NCBI RefSeq assembly: GCF_030704535.1
Contig: NC_081810.1
Location: 4,807,501-4,871,500 of the forward strand
DNA from: Vitis vinifera
Lineage: Eukaryota; Streptophyta; Magnoliopsida; Vitales; Vitaceae
Length of the DNA: 64,000 bases
Direction of reading: 5' to 3'
Both the position numbers and the translations under genes were made by a program. Below are positions 22,908 through 34,668 of the stretch, piece after piece. The notes under the pieces are model-generated. The model was not told the origin of the DNA, searched no databases, and worked only from the letters and a program-made list of their open reading frames with translations. Position 1 is the stretch's first letter. Every line of letters begins with the position of its first letter.

Positions 22908-24706
22908 CTCCTCCTTGACTTCGTAGATGCAAACTCCAAGTCTTGCACGTAGACACTCAAACCAAACTTCGAAAGGGGTCTGCTTCTTTAACACTTTTGT
23001 TGGCAATATGTTCAGAAAATATATTGCTCTACTTGCAGTTTTAGCCCAAAATTGTTTGCATTCCATTTCAAGGATGACATTTTTTGAGATCCACCAACAT
23101 CAGTATGCACCAGTTGCAGTTTTTGGGTTGCTCTCCAGGATATTTTTTTTGGAAAGGGAAATTTAGTTTGCTTCCCATATTGACAAGTAGCACATATAGG
23201 AAGATCTTTTTCTAAGTCAGGAAGTCCTTCAGCTATTTGATTTTTCTTCATGTAGAGCACATCATCATGATGAAAGTGCTCGACCCTTCTGTCCCAAAAC
23301 ATTGTTGTGCTATCCTGTTGTAAAATAGCAGTATGCTCATCTTCCAGTAAATTCAAGGCAAAACTCTTGCCCTTCATTTTTATGTTGAACACCTCTTTGC
23401 CTTCAGCATCCTTGATAATGCAATTCCTATCTTCAAAATAAACTTTAAATTCTTTCTCAACGAGCTGTCCAACACTGAGTAAGTTTTGGTCAATGTCAGG
23501 CACAAACAAAACATCATAAATGAGTTTCAAACCTGTTTGGCTTTCGATAGCAAGCGTTCCTTTGCCCTTCACTGGAATATACTCACCATTTCCAATTCTG
23601 ACTTTGGAAATAGTTGTTCTATCAAGTTCTCTAAAGAGATCTTGATTATTTGTCATGTGGTTTGTACAACCACTATCCACAAGCCAGCTTTTAGAAGTGC
23701 TTTTATTAGCAAAACACGTTGTTGCAAACAATTGCTCCTCCTGGCAATAGTCAACTGCTGCACTAGTTTCTTCCTGCTGTTGATTTTTGCAAATCCTCTC
23801 CACATGTCCTTGTTTACCACACTTGTTGCATTTCACATCTGGTCTCCACCAACATTTTTGTGGAGAATGATTTGTCTTCTTGCAATGAGGACAAGGTGGA
23901 AAAACTCCATTTTTCTGGTTGTTGCCACACGACTTGTTGTTGTTCACCTTTCCATTTTTATGGCCTGCATTTTTCTGCATTCTTGCTTGAAATGCTCCTT
24001 CTGCAGTATCTCCTTGTCTCATGAGTCTTCTTTGTTCCACAGCCTCCAAGGAATGTAATAATTATGTCAAGCTAATAGTTGACAGATCTTTTGAATTCTC
24101 CAAAGAGGAAATTGTAGCTTCATATTTCTCAGGAAGTGTAACCAATATCTTTTGAACAATCTTCTCATTGGAAAATTCTTTTCCAAGCAACCTAACTTTG
24201 TCTGCTATTGAAAGAAGTTGTGCAGCATAGTCTTTAACAGCATCAGACTCCCTCATTTTCTTCATTTCAAATTCTCGAATCAAGTTCATCACCTACATGT
24301 TTTTTATTCTTTCATCTCCTTTGTATTCCTCCTTGAGATACTCCCAAATTTCTGCAGTTGAATCAATTTTCATGATTTTGATGAAAATTGATGGTGAAAC
24401 TGCAGCAAACAAGCAAGCTTTCGCTTTAGCCTTTCTTGTCCTTCTTTCTTTATGCAACTTCATTTGAGCCACAGTTGGATTGGCTCCCAGGGGAGGAACT
24501 TCATAATTTTCTTCCACTGCTTCCCAAACATCAAGTGCTTGTAGATGAACTGTCATTCTAACAGCCCAAGTTTCATAATTGTCTCCATCAAGAATTGATG
24601 GTGCAACTGTGAGACTTGACTCTTCCATTGCTAAATGATTTTAGAAGGTGTTTGGGTTCACTCACCTCACTGGCCCCTCAAGATAACTATGGCTCTGATA
24701 CCACTT

Positions 24707-24995
24707 TGTTGGTATAAGATTAAATACTTATACAAAATATATATTTTTGGGCTGTCGGAGCTCTAATTTTATTGATGAAGAGTGCTGAATTTATACATGA
24801 ACTTGTAACTTAAATGACATTAGAATAGCAGAAAATCAAGCTACTAGATGATGAACAACTACTTCCTATAAAATAGAAACCAAATCTTGACCAAATAAAA
24901 ATAAGAAAATATCTAGATGTTGCAGATTTTGTGCAAGACTCCAGCTGCAATATTCAAAATTCAAATTCCAGCAAATACTAAGTCAAAATTCAACA
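24707..24995 (-). repeat. 5' LTR of the Copia element
   Basis: A 289-bp terminal repeat next to the Met-tRNA primer-binding site, followed by the second copy of the ATATC target duplication (24996-25000). Confidence 0.93.
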
Positions 24996-25000
24996 ATATC

Positions 25001-25726
25001 GAAGTAAAAGGACAATATTGTCTGAGATCCCTGTTTACAACTGCTGTCGTGGCTTGACCTTGATTTCATATAACTCCCATGGATATGAATAATGGTACTG
25101 TCGTCCTTTACATGATCAAAGTTCAAATTTCTCGTCACTGGCTAACAGGTTTCTAGAAAATGACTAGAAGAGTTAGAAGCAAAAGGATCTTGTCTTTTGC
25201 AGAAGTTGCCGTTCAAGGTTTCTATCACGACAAAAACCGAAACAGCTATCTGATAAAGTTCAATAATACATGTTGCAGCTCAAATCTAACTACACCTGCA
25301 TTGCTTTAATCACCTTTCTTGTTTTTTAAAGCTAAATTAACCCTTCTTAAGTTTTAACCGTAACTTTGTTTCTTTGTTCCTATTACATTGTTGCAATGTA
25401 AAGTTGTATGAAAACCATGGCTATCAAATCATGTTTGATTATGTGCCCATCACAAATAAAGATTGTAGGGTCTACATATCAAGCCTAATTAGGTCTTATG
25501 ACCTAATTCTATGAAAACAAAGGGGCTCCTTTCATTTTGGTAGGCCATGATTTAACCAATGAAACTGCAGCTAAAAGCTGGAGCAGAATAGTTGGGATCT
25601 ACACTTGGCGGATATACCCAGGACATCAAATCTGTCTACTATCTAGAATGAAATTAGAAATTCTCATTGATCCTTCTTATATATTTGAGTACTTGGAAAT
25701 TCATCTCAATCAAAAATAAAGTAGGC
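25001..25726. other. Intergenic, promoter side of the first GH18 gene
   Basis: No gene is seen. A TATATATT box near 25677-25684 lies about 45 bases before the first GH18 start codon and is a plausible core promoter. Confidence 0.5.
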
Positions 25727-26733
25727 ATGGAATCCTGTTTCTGCAGTACTGTTTTGGCCATACTGTTTGTTTACTTTTTCTCAATATCCAACGGTAAGTA
25801 AGCTTCATATTCAAAGAGTGAAGCTATTCTCTTTCATCCATTTCTTGATGGTCTAGCTTTTATCCATGTTTCTTACTATTTTGTTAATCATTTTGCACAG
25901 CTGCCAATTCCAAACTCTTCAGGGAATACATTGGAGCTGAGTCTGAATCAATCAAGTTAACTGATGTGCCCATAAATTCTAAAGTCGAATTCCATTTCAT
26001 CCTAGCTTTTGCTATGGACTATACAAATGGAAACTCTCCTTCACCTAGCAATGGCAAGTTCAACATTTTCTGGGAGTTCAATCATCTGGGTCCTGGGGAA
26101 ATTGCCTCAATAAAACATGGGCACTCCAATGTCAAGGTTGCTGTTAGCTTGGGTGGTGATACTGTAGGTGATGGGAAAGCATTTTTTGCACCAAATTCAA
26201 TAGACTCTTGGGTTAAAAATTCTGTTTCTTCGCTAACGAATATGATAAAAGAATACAATTTAGATGGGATTGATATTGACTATGAACACTTCCATTCAGA
26301 TCCAAGCACCTTTGCAGAATGTATAGGGCAACTCATAATGAGTCTCAAGAAAAGTGGTGCAATTTCATTTGCTTCAATTGCCCCCTTTGATGATGAGGAA
26401 GTCCAAAGCCATTATTTGGCATTATGGAAGAAATATGGACATGTCATTGACTATGTGAACTTCCAGTTTTATGCATATGATAAGATTAGTGTTTCACAGT
26501 TTGTAAGTTATTTTAAGAAACAAGCTTCCAACTATGCTGGTGGTCAGATTTTAGCCAGCTTCATAAGTGGTGGGGGAGGTGGTTTGAAGCCTGATGATGG
26601 GTTTTTTGAAGCCTGCAGTGAGCTGAAGGGAGAAGGAATTCTTGGGGGCATCTTTATATGGTGCGCTGATGAATCAACAAAACTAGGGTTTGAATATGAG
26701 AAGTCGTCTCAGGATTTTCTGGCATCTGCTTGA
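25727..26733 (+). CDS. GH18 chitinase-like protein (chitinase 2 type), two exons, 299 aa
   Basis: A secreted family-18 glycoside hydrolase of the class III-like plant group (tulip bulb chitinase/narbonin relatives). It is expected to cleave chitin oligomers, though some relatives are storage or inactive proteins. Exon 1 (25727-25793) encodes almost exactly the signal peptide ([18 protein letters not shown]...); the intron is GT-AG; exon 2 runs 25901-26733. Joined in phase, the mature protein starts around [14 protein letters not shown]. The catalytic signature DxxDxDxE is intact as DGIDIDYE (residues 144-151), and the barrel strand VNFQFYAYD is present. It is the first and most divergent member of a local GH18 array and the only one with an intron. 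Substrate and activity are not provable from sequence. Confidence 0.88.
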
Positions 26734-27432
26734 TCAGATTTTTTAGGTCTAATACTTTTGTTTATAGTGCATGATACTGATTTGGAATCAAGTTAATCTA
26801 AAAGATACGGACCCTTCAATTGTGAGCATGAATAAGATAATATGCAACTCATAGTGTTGGTCATAAATGGATATGATCAACTTAGATAATTCTTTGTACA
26901 ATGTAATCTAATCCAATGATTTTTATCAGCAATGAACCCAATTTATTTTGATGCTACCCTGCCATTACTAGTTCTCAGAGGTATGTTCCAAAAAAGGAGC
27001 CAGTGCCTGATATAATTAATATGATAAAGCAGCCTATCAACGGTTACTAGGTCACAAAATCAAGCGTTGGATATGCCTGGGCAAATTTGCAAGAGGATGC
27101 CGTTCCTTCTCGGTTAACTAAACAGGAGTAATCCAAATGGTATAAGAAAGAAAGCTGATATTTGCAATAGTTTTCATATTAGAAAGAAAGGTAAATAGAA
27201 TAGCCTTGAACATGTTCTTGTTTTCACATGGAAACTTCTCATGTCTGTAGCAACCTTCCTTTCGGCAATATATTATATAATAAGAGTAACACAATTACTG
27301 CTACGGCACAAAGACTAGCCATCATTATCTTCATCAATTTCCAGCCATGCTTTCTTACAGACTGTTAGTATATAAAGGCATCTAGCCATGCCCATTTCAC
27401 TCAGGGCCTGCAACACAAGCATACAAACTATA
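26734..27432. other. Spacer between GH18 genes 1 and 2
   Basis: Non-coding. A TATATAAA box at 27369-27376 lies 57 bases before the next ATG and is the likely core promoter of GH18 gene 2. Nothing else is recognised. Confidence 0.6.
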
Positions 27433-28347
27433 ATGGAGTTCTCTGAGTTTTTCCTCACCCTTTTCATTCTTCAAGCCATCTTCTTGCATCCGTCAATTCA
27501 TGCGGCTCCAAAAAACTCAAACCTCTTTCGAGAGTACATTGGAGCAGAATTTAACAATGTAAGATTTACTGATGTCCCCATTAACCCAAATGTTGAATTC
27601 CACTTCATTCTTTCCTTTGGCATAGACTATACCACCTCGTCTTCACCCTCTCCCACCAATGGAAAATTCAATATCTTCTGGGATTCTGATAATCTCGGCC
27701 CTTCCCAAGTTTCTTCCATCAAGAGTGACCATTCAAATGTCAAGGTAGCTTTGAGCCTAGGAGGGGACAGTGTAGGCAATGGTTATGCTTACTTCAACCC
27801 TTCCTCAGTTGATTCCTGGGTTTCTAATGCTGTTTCTTCACTCACAGATATTATCCAGAAGTATAATTTGGATGGAATTGATATCGATTATGAGCACTTT
27901 AGTGCTGATCCTGATACCTTTGCTGAGTGCATTGGACAGCTTATTAAAACCCTCAAGGGGAATGGAGTCATTTCTTTTGCTTCCATAGCTCCATTTGATG
28001 ATGATCAAGTTCAAAGCCATTACTTGGCTCTCTGGAAGAGTTATGGGCAGCTCATCGATTATGTGAACTTCCAGTTTTATGCATATGACCAAGGAACCAC
28101 TGTCTCTCAGTTTATTAAATACTTTGAGGAACAGTCCTCTAATTATGCAGGAGCTAAGGTCTTGGCCAGCTTCATCAGTGATGGGAGTGGGGGGTTATCT
28201 CCAGATGATGGCTTCTTCACTGCCTGCAATCGCCTCAAAAGCCAGCAACAGCTTCATGGCATCTTTATCTGGTCTGCAGATGACTCCAAGGCAAAAGGTT
28301 TCCGCTATGAGAAGCAATCACAAGCACTATTAGCAATTCCCCACTAG
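27433..28347 (+). CDS. GH18 chitinase-like protein, intronless, 304 aa
   Basis: The second array member. The frame is open from 27388, but the ATG at 27433 is preferred because it begins directly with a signal peptide ([24 protein letters not shown], cleaved before about residue 25) and lies 57 bases after a TATA box. The GH18 barrel fills the rest, with catalytic signature DGIDIDYE at residues 147-154 (Glu154 as proton donor) and VNFQFYAYD near 205. The length is normal for the group. The gene is intronless, unlike the upstream copy. A tandem duplication begins inside this gene near 27916: its 3' part and downstream sequence recur at 34258 onward. Confidence 0.9.
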   Translation: MEFSEFFLTLFILQAIFLHPSIHAAPKNSNLFREYIGAEFNNVRFTDVPINPNVEFHFILSFGIDYTTSSSPSPTNGKFNIFWDSDNLGPSQVSSIKSDHSNVKVALSLGGDSVGNGYAYFNPSSVDSWVSNAVSSLTDIIQKYNLDGIDIDYEHFSADPDTFAECIGQLIKTLKGNGVISFASIAPFDDDQVQSHYLALWKSYGQLIDYVNFQFYAYDQGTTVSQFIKYFEEQSSNYAGAKVLASFISDGSGGLSPDDGFFTACNRLKSQQQLHGIFIWSADDSKAKGFRYEKQSQALLAIPH

Positions 28348-31300
28348 GATATTACCTTAAAATGTTTGGTGTTGCAAGTTTAATATAATATAATCGAAAT
28401 CCTGTGTTCCTTTTCCATACTATATTCTCTCTTATCAGTGAATACATTATAGTATTATTTCTGCTTATGTTTAAGGGTGTTCTCTATCTGTGCTTCTTGT
28501 ACATCCCAAACATTGAGCCATCATATTGCAATAAAGTAAATTATTAAATGGGGAATTCGGAAGCAATGGAATATCTAATTAGAAGATGAAAATTTTCAGA
28601 AAAGCAATGTGCAAGATAAAACAGAACAATAACAAAAACAGAACATTGAAGTATTTGCTAAATTGTCACTCAATGACAACAACATTTAATCTGTTTTGCA
28701 GCTTACCATGACCTATTCCATATTGTAGGCATCTCAGCAGAAAAAAGAAAAGTTTCAGACCCCAGAAAAGCAAAAAACACCTATGGAATATGGCTTATAG
28801 ACTCGGTATAATTTAGTTCTTCCTTTTCTTTTGAAAACTGAATTATTAGTTTTAAAGTGCTAAGCCTAGATGAACAACTAAAAGAAAGGAACAAAAAGGA
28901 CAAAGAAAAGGAATAACTCATGCATGGAATGTGCCAAAAGAGATTCAACTCTCTCCCTCTCTTTTCTCCTTCACCTTGATCTGGTTGTAAACCGGGCCAC
29001 CAGCCTGTGCTTTGGAGATAAATATAAACATAAGAGAACCCAACAAGCTTGAATAAAAAACTATCATAGAATCCAATATGCCAAACAAAAAATCAAAACC
29101 AATATTTGGCCACATTTGGTTGACAAGAAAGGTATATCTGAAAATAAAAGAAGCCTGAGTTCTGCATTTTAGCATATATTTTAGGAACCTAAAAAACCAA
29201 ACACCACCCATGTAACTATGGCTTAAAGGCTTTTACTTTTCTCTTAGCATAACTTAGAGCAACAATATCTTCCCAGAAATAACTTGACCTTCATCATGAT
29301 AAAGAAGTTAAAAACAAATTTGGTATGAATGTAAGAATTTGATCACATGGATCAAAAGCACCTAATTTCACACAAATTATGTATCCTCCAGCTTTACTGA
29401 CATCGCTTGAATAACAAGACCAAGAATAAAGAAGATGACAAAGAATAAGAGGAAGAATTCATTTAGCTTTTAACGGTAGATAGCTAACTAGATTGAGGTT
29501 ATTTTATTGTTCCATTCACTAGTTATCATTCTACAGTATGAGAGAAATATTCTCAAATGGATAAACTTTATCATGGATATTGTGAGTGGATAATTCACCC
29601 CATCTGTAGGAAGCCAGAAAAGGGAAAAAATCAGGAAGATAAGAAAGTTGAGATCAACTACTAGAAAGCATGGGCTATCATGATAATCATAAAAATTGGA
29701 CAAGAGGATCATGCTAAAGATATAGGCCATGTACACGGATAAGGAAATGTAAGCAAAGGAGTATCACTTCTTTCACACTAATCATTTCCAGAGTTACACC
29801 ACATTAACTGGCAACCCTATGGAATCTACACATAGGCACATGATTGTTCATTTATTTGCCAAGTTCAGTACTTTGTTTATTGTGTCTGTCTGTGGATGAA
29901 TCAGAGGAAATTAGTGACAGAAGTTATGAATTTTCTAAGTTCCATAAGACAAGGCTTCAATAGCCTCATCCTTTTGAACAATTCATAAGTGAATATAGGT
30001 AGACTACTTTTTAAGTGTCCAAATTGATCTCAAAAAAATGAAGTAAAAGAGTATCAATAAGCAACCTGAGTGCTATGACAGTCCCAACTGAGAAATTCTA
30101 TGAATTACTGCTAGAGTCTTGAGTGGTAATATCCTGCATTTTCCTGAAATTTCTGAATCCAATTAGTTCCAAATCGTTTACATGCCACTAAGTTAAGGAT
30201 TTCTTGTAAGTTTCAGTTTCACTTTTGCGCAGGAAAGGACAGAATTTAATTGTGAGTACTGCAAAACAGAGAACCAATTATGATAAAGAGAAAGGCCATA
30301 GATGCGAGTCAATGAATTAAGTATATGTATGTGTGTCCATGTGTAGATATATATTAGGCAAACTGGTGCAATTTAATTGGATTCTAGAATCTCATTGTTC
30401 ACTTTTGTGTAATAGTATGCTCTTATTAGAGTCTTCCTCATTTCATTACATCCATCATTACTTCATCTCATCACCAAAAAGGTTAATGAATGTTAAAAAA
30501 ATTTCTCCCCTCCTCCAATGTAAGGCTGATTTTTCTTGACACTTCCTTCAGTGGTGAGGAGACAATAATAGTCTTTTCATAGTGTAATAGGCATCTTCCA
30601 ACCCTCAGCCCCTAAACAAGACAGGAAAAACAAACAAAATGAAACAAGTAAAAGAGAAAGTATGTGGGGTAATAGAAAAGGTACCTTATAGTTTCTAGCT
30701 TTCTCATGTTCAATATCCTGCATGGGCTGCTCATATTGGCAGCCTCTCAAAAATCCACATTAAGATATGGTTGATGGGCCAAGGGGAGGTATGACATTCA
30801 CCCATCCCTCTGCCACTAAAACACATGTAACATCTGTTGGGCTTTGTGGAGCCTAGTTTTGTTTTATCCGGTTTGACGACCCAACCCGAATAATATTGCA
30901 TGGCTTTTTTAATGGGAGATTTATTGAGGCCTGTTGGGCCCGTTTGGCCCATTGTGAAACCACCTTTTTTAATTAGGGTTTTTTAGTATAATAGGGTTGT
31001 CGTGCTATATATATATATAAAGAATATTGTAGCCGCAAGGTTGTACTCTGTATTCTTCTCTGATAATAGTGATATCCCTGCAACTCCGTGGACGTAGGCA
31101 AATTGCCGAACCACGTAAATACTGTCTTGTACGTGTGATTGTTCTTATTTGGCGTGTGTTTTTTCTCTAATTTTTGTTTCTCACGGGTTGGGAATTCGGT
31201 TTAATTCCCTACAACATCTTGTCACTAGCCAAATATCATGATTGGAACCTTGCAGTGTGACTCTATATTTAGCTATATTTTTATTTGCCGCCCCCCCCCC

Positions 31301-31838
31301 ACGCACACATTATTCTCACATTCGACCTATGCCTATATATTTTAAGCTTTTGCCTGAGACTAAAAAGACTAAAACTTATTAGAGAGACAAACAAGATTAT
31401 TTAATCAGCTAAAGATGATAGACAGAAGAAGAATAAAGCTGTTCTCTTCACACAGATTCCCCAAAATGCTTTTCTTACGAAGTTATTGAGCTTTTTATCA
31501 TGTCTTTCAGAGAAGCATTTCTAAGTCTGTTGGGAGAGTAGATCAAGTTCCTAAAAAGCAAGATAGGGATAAACAAAATATGACAAAGACAGAACACAAG
31601 TATTAGAAACAAAATTTGAAATTCGCTTCTTTGCACAAACAAAAGAAAGTGCAAGTTGCTTGAGTTGGTCTCCCTTGAAAACAGGATGTATGTAGCAGAT
31701 TCGCTATAGATCTTGAAGACCATGCCTGCAGAAACACACAACCAGATTGACCTGTTTTAATTCCCTTATTGCCCTCACCTTCATAGTCACCACAGTATAT
31801 ATTTGCGTCCAACAATAGCCCATTTCCCATGAACAACA
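28348..31838. other. Non-coding spacer between GH18 genes 2 and 3
   Basis: No gene is supported. About 28348-30440 is duplicated in unit B. About 30440-31430 is absent from unit B and holds a solo LTR. The last 400 bases, including a TATATAT box at 31797-31803, are nearly identical to the upstream region of the fifth GH18 copy. Confidence 0.7.
30835..31213. mobile_element. Solo LTR, Copia-like
   Basis: A 379-bp sequence beginning TGTTGGGC and ending CCTACA, flanked on both sides by the 5-bp duplication ACATC (30830-30834 and 31214-31218). It has a TATATATATA promoter-like run near 31003 followed by a segment (GTGGACGTAGGCAAATTGCC) of a kind I know from Copia LTRs, so it probably reads on the plus strand. 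No internal region remains, as expected after LTR-LTR recombination. It is a fossil. Confidence 0.8.
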
Positions 31839-32762
31839 ATGGATCTCCTTAAGCTTTTTATCTCCCTTTTCATTCTCCAAGCTCTCTGCATCTCCCCGAG
31901 ATCAATGCAAGCAGCTGCCCAGAACTCTAAACTCTTTCGAGAATACATTGGAGCACAATTTAACAATGTCAAATTTAGCGATGTCCCCATCAACCCAGAT
32001 GTTGAATTCCACTTCATTCTCGCCTTTGCAATAGACTACTCCAGCCCTAGTACTTCTTCAAACTTTCCCACCAATGGAAAATTCAATATCTTCTGGGACG
32101 AACAGTATCTCACCCCCGCCCACGTTTCTTCCATCAAGAGTCGTCATTCAAACGTCAAAGTAGGTCTCAGCCTAGGAGGGGCTACTGTGGGAGGCAAGCC
32201 TGTTTACTTCAAGCCTTCCTCAGTGGATTCCTGGGTTTCTAATGCTGTTACTTCTCTCACCAAAATCATCAAACAGTTCCATTTGGATGGAATTGATGTT
32301 GATTATGAGCAATTCAGTGCTGATCCCGATTCCTTTACCCATTGCATTGGACGCCTTATAACAACCCTCAAGAACAATGGCGTTATCTCATATGCGTCTA
32401 TAGCTCCCTACAACGATGATCAGGCTCAGAGCCATTACAAGGCTCTCTGGAGGAGCTATGGGCATCACATAGATTATGTGAACTTCCAGTTCTACTCATA
32501 CGATACGTCCACCACTGTCACTCAATTTCTGAAGTATTTTGAGGAGCAGAGCTCTAATTATGAAGGAGGTAAGGTGCTGGTGAGCTTCCTCAGCCATGAG
32601 AGTGGTGGGTTAGCTCCAAATAAAGGCTTCTTTACTGCTTGTGAGAGGCTCAAGAGCCAGCACAAGCTCCATGGCATCTTTGTTTGGTGCGCAGATGACT
32701 CCCTGGCAAACGGGTTCCCCTATGAGAAGAAAGCGCAGTCGCTTTTAGCATCTGCAAGCTAA
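31839..32762 (+). CDS. GH18 chitinase-like protein, intronless, 307 aa
   Basis: The third array member and last intact one. A signal peptide ([19 protein letters not shown]..., cleaved before about residue 26) is followed by the [11 protein letters not shown] start of the mature protein and a full-length GH18 barrel. The catalytic signature is DGIDVDYE at residues 150-157, with Glu157 present; VNFQFYSYD follows. A TATATAT box lies 36 bases before the ATG, and AATAAA near 32859 is a plausible polyadenylation signal. The gene is intronless. Its closest relative is the broken copy at 41356, which shares promoter, coding region and 3' flank. A secreted, apoplastic or vacuolar chitinase-like role is inferred from family. 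Confidence 0.9.
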   Translation: MDLLKLFISLFILQALCISPRSMQAAAQNSKLFREYIGAQFNNVKFSDVPINPDVEFHFILAFAIDYSSPSTSSNFPTNGKFNIFWDEQYLTPAHVSSIKSRHSNVKVGLSLGGATVGGKPVYFKPSSVDSWVSNAVTSLTKIIKQFHLDGIDVDYEQFSADPDSFTHCIGRLITTLKNNGVISYASIAPYNDDQAQSHYKALWRSYGHHIDYVNFQFYSYDTSTTVTQFLKYFEEQSSNYEGGKVLVSFLSHESGGLAPNKGFFTACERLKSQHKLHGIFVWCADDSLANGFPYEKKAQSLLASAS

Positions 32763-34257
32763 AATCATAATCTATTTGGAATTGCCATTAGGCTTGAACA
32801 ATTATCTACTGTAACCGTATTTCAGATTGTGTTCCACATGTTTGTCAGAATGCTTCAATAAAGTTGTTCCCCGCGTTTTTGTGTTTGTGCTCTATAATGA
32901 ATTTGATCTTATATTTCTAGAGGTCCATGTCATAGTTTGTGGGCAAACTGAAAACCCCATCATGAAAATGCTCGTTGCTTCTTGTGATTAGCATTCTCTT
33001 TCCAGAGAAAGTGATCCCCACTCCTCAGTGAACACTAACTGGGTTGAAAACCTAAAAACCTAAAAACCAGGGAGTCCCTCAAAATTTTCAGACTAAGCCA
33101 ACAAACAGGATTCACATTTGGGGCTCAGAGAAATGTCAATAAGAGCAGAAGAGTCTAGAAAGCTTCTCCGCAAAGGTGTTGGTTAGATAATTGGCTAATG
33201 CTTCAAGTGGTCAACAACTCATTAAATCAAAGGAGACAAAATTGATTTGATGGCTTAAGAGGGAAAACTCAACCCAGATCTAAAAGCAATGGGATGTGTG
33301 TAAACTGAAGGAGAAGATCAAGAATGCAAAGACACCAAATTTTGATCCAGACTCAAAATCATGCAAAAGTAAACATGGTTACCACAGTGCTATAAGAGCA
33401 TTTTGGTTTCATTTGGCCCCCCAACTAAAGTTCGTGTGTATAAAAATCACTCACAACAGCCTCCTAGTCATTCAATAACACTCAACTAAACAACTTCTAA
33501 AACTTAAAGATTGCTCTGAAATAGATTAAACAAGAGCATTATCCTTTTAACCAACCAACCCTAAATGTTTTGAGTGGTGACTTGTTAGAACTTAAAAGTA
33601 AGTTGCCAAAAAATGCCTGTGTAATGTGCAGCAAGAAGATTGAGGATGAACAATATGGCAATATTTTCCTTCAATGCCCTGTCACTTGTGGATAAGAGGT
33701 GAATGTTCACCCCTCCAACCAAAGACAGGAGACAGTAAATTTTCCTGTAAAATTTTGGACAACTAGCCTGCTGTCATATGAAGAATCTTGTACTTCGAAG
33801 TTCTTCCCTCAACCCATGCCAATATAAAGGAAAGAAACTGAACTTTCATATTGCTAACCCTAAAGCTATACATCATCTACAACGTGTTTAGATGAATGTG
33901 ATATCTTGCATTTAAGGGTAGAGTCCACCAAACTTCTTATACATTCTAAAGCCATGAGGATAAAAAAGAGAGTTCAGAATGGAAATCATCCATAGTTTAT
34001 TGAGATAATTTTATCACCTTCTGAAATACTATTACTAAATGTTACAAATTTTCTTGTTTTGAGGTAATGTACTTGCAACACCATACTTGCATATGCTTTA
34101 AAAACTAAGCCTGGCTCCCCCTTTAGCAGCCCAATGTTCTTGTGGTCCAGTCCCAGCGATTTCCTTGCTTGAATGACCCCCATAAATAACAAATCACCAT
34201 TCCCACAATTTTTTTCTTGGGATATAACAATAACTCTTGGAACAGACCAAAGTGACT
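32763..34257. other. Non-coding 3' flank of GH18 gene 3, end of unit A
   Basis: No gene. The sequence matches 42263-44005 with scattered differences. The match ends near 34240, immediately before the pseudogene at 34258, which marks the A/B tandem junction. Confidence 0.65.
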
Positions 34258-34668
34258 ATGAACCTTTGCTGAGTGCATTGGACAGCTTATTAAAACCCCC
34301 AAGAGGAATGGAGTCATTTCTTTTGCTTCCGTAGCTCCATCTGATGATGATCAAGTTCATAGCCATTACTTGGCTCTCTGGAGGAGTTATGGGCATCTCA
34401 TTGATCATGTGAACTTCCAGTTTTATGCTTGCGACCCTCAGTTTATGAAATACAGTCCTCTAATTATGAAGGAGGTAAGGTCTTGACCAGCTTCATTAGT
34501 GATAAGAGTGGGAGGTCACCTCCAGATGATGGCTTCTTCATTGCCTGCAATAGGCTCAAGACCCAGCACCAGCTTCATGGTAGCTTTGTTTGGTCCGCAG
34601 ATGACTCCAGGGCAGGAGGTTTCCGCTATAAGAAGCAATCACAAGCACTATTAGCAATTCCCCACTAG
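34258..34668 (+). pseudogene. Truncated GH18 chitinase-like pseudogene (3' part only)
   Basis: Homologous to the last 430 bases of GH18 gene 2 (27916-28347), beginning in the middle of the barrel just after the catalytic region. It has no promoter, signal peptide or DxxDxDxE motif. Compared with gene 2 it also lacks 15 bases in frame and 10 bases out of frame near 34435-34457, so the frame is shifted before the C-terminal part. The final stop position is conserved. Its 5' end coincides with the tandem-duplication junction, so it was probably born truncated. Confidence 0.88.

Larger units (their letters stand above)
22619..24995 (-). mobile_element. Copia-type LTR retrotransposon, internally deleted, young
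   Basis: A complete element outline on the minus strand. Two 289-bp LTRs (22619-22907 and 24707-24995) begin TGTTGG and end CAACA, flanked by the 5-bp target duplication ATATC. The primer-binding site complementary to initiator Met-tRNA (TGGTATCAGAGC, plus-strand 24691-24703) lies next to the right, 5' LTR, and a purine-rich tract (22908-22916) next to the left LTR. Parts: Gag with UBN2-type region (about 24060-24630), CCHC zinc knuckle, protease-type DSG motif, GAG-pre-integrase and the start of integrase. Reverse transcriptase and RNase H are not recognisable. The element is broken, with about three or four breaks in total, and could not move by itself. The LTRs differ at 4 of 289 positions (about 1.4%), suggesting insertion around 0.5-1 million years ago under usual plant rates. 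Confidence 0.93.
27916..34240. repeat. Tandem segmental duplication, unit A
   Basis: Unit A contains the 3' part of GH18 gene 2, its non-coding downstream region, GH18 gene 3 and that gene's downstream region. The same order recurs in unit B (34258 to about 44005). Matching anchors: 28348-28740 with 34669-35059; 28741-30440 with 39039-40930; 31430-32890 with 40945-42370; 32890-34240 with 42380-44005. By eye, identity is about 85-95%, highest around gene 3. Confidence 0.85.
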
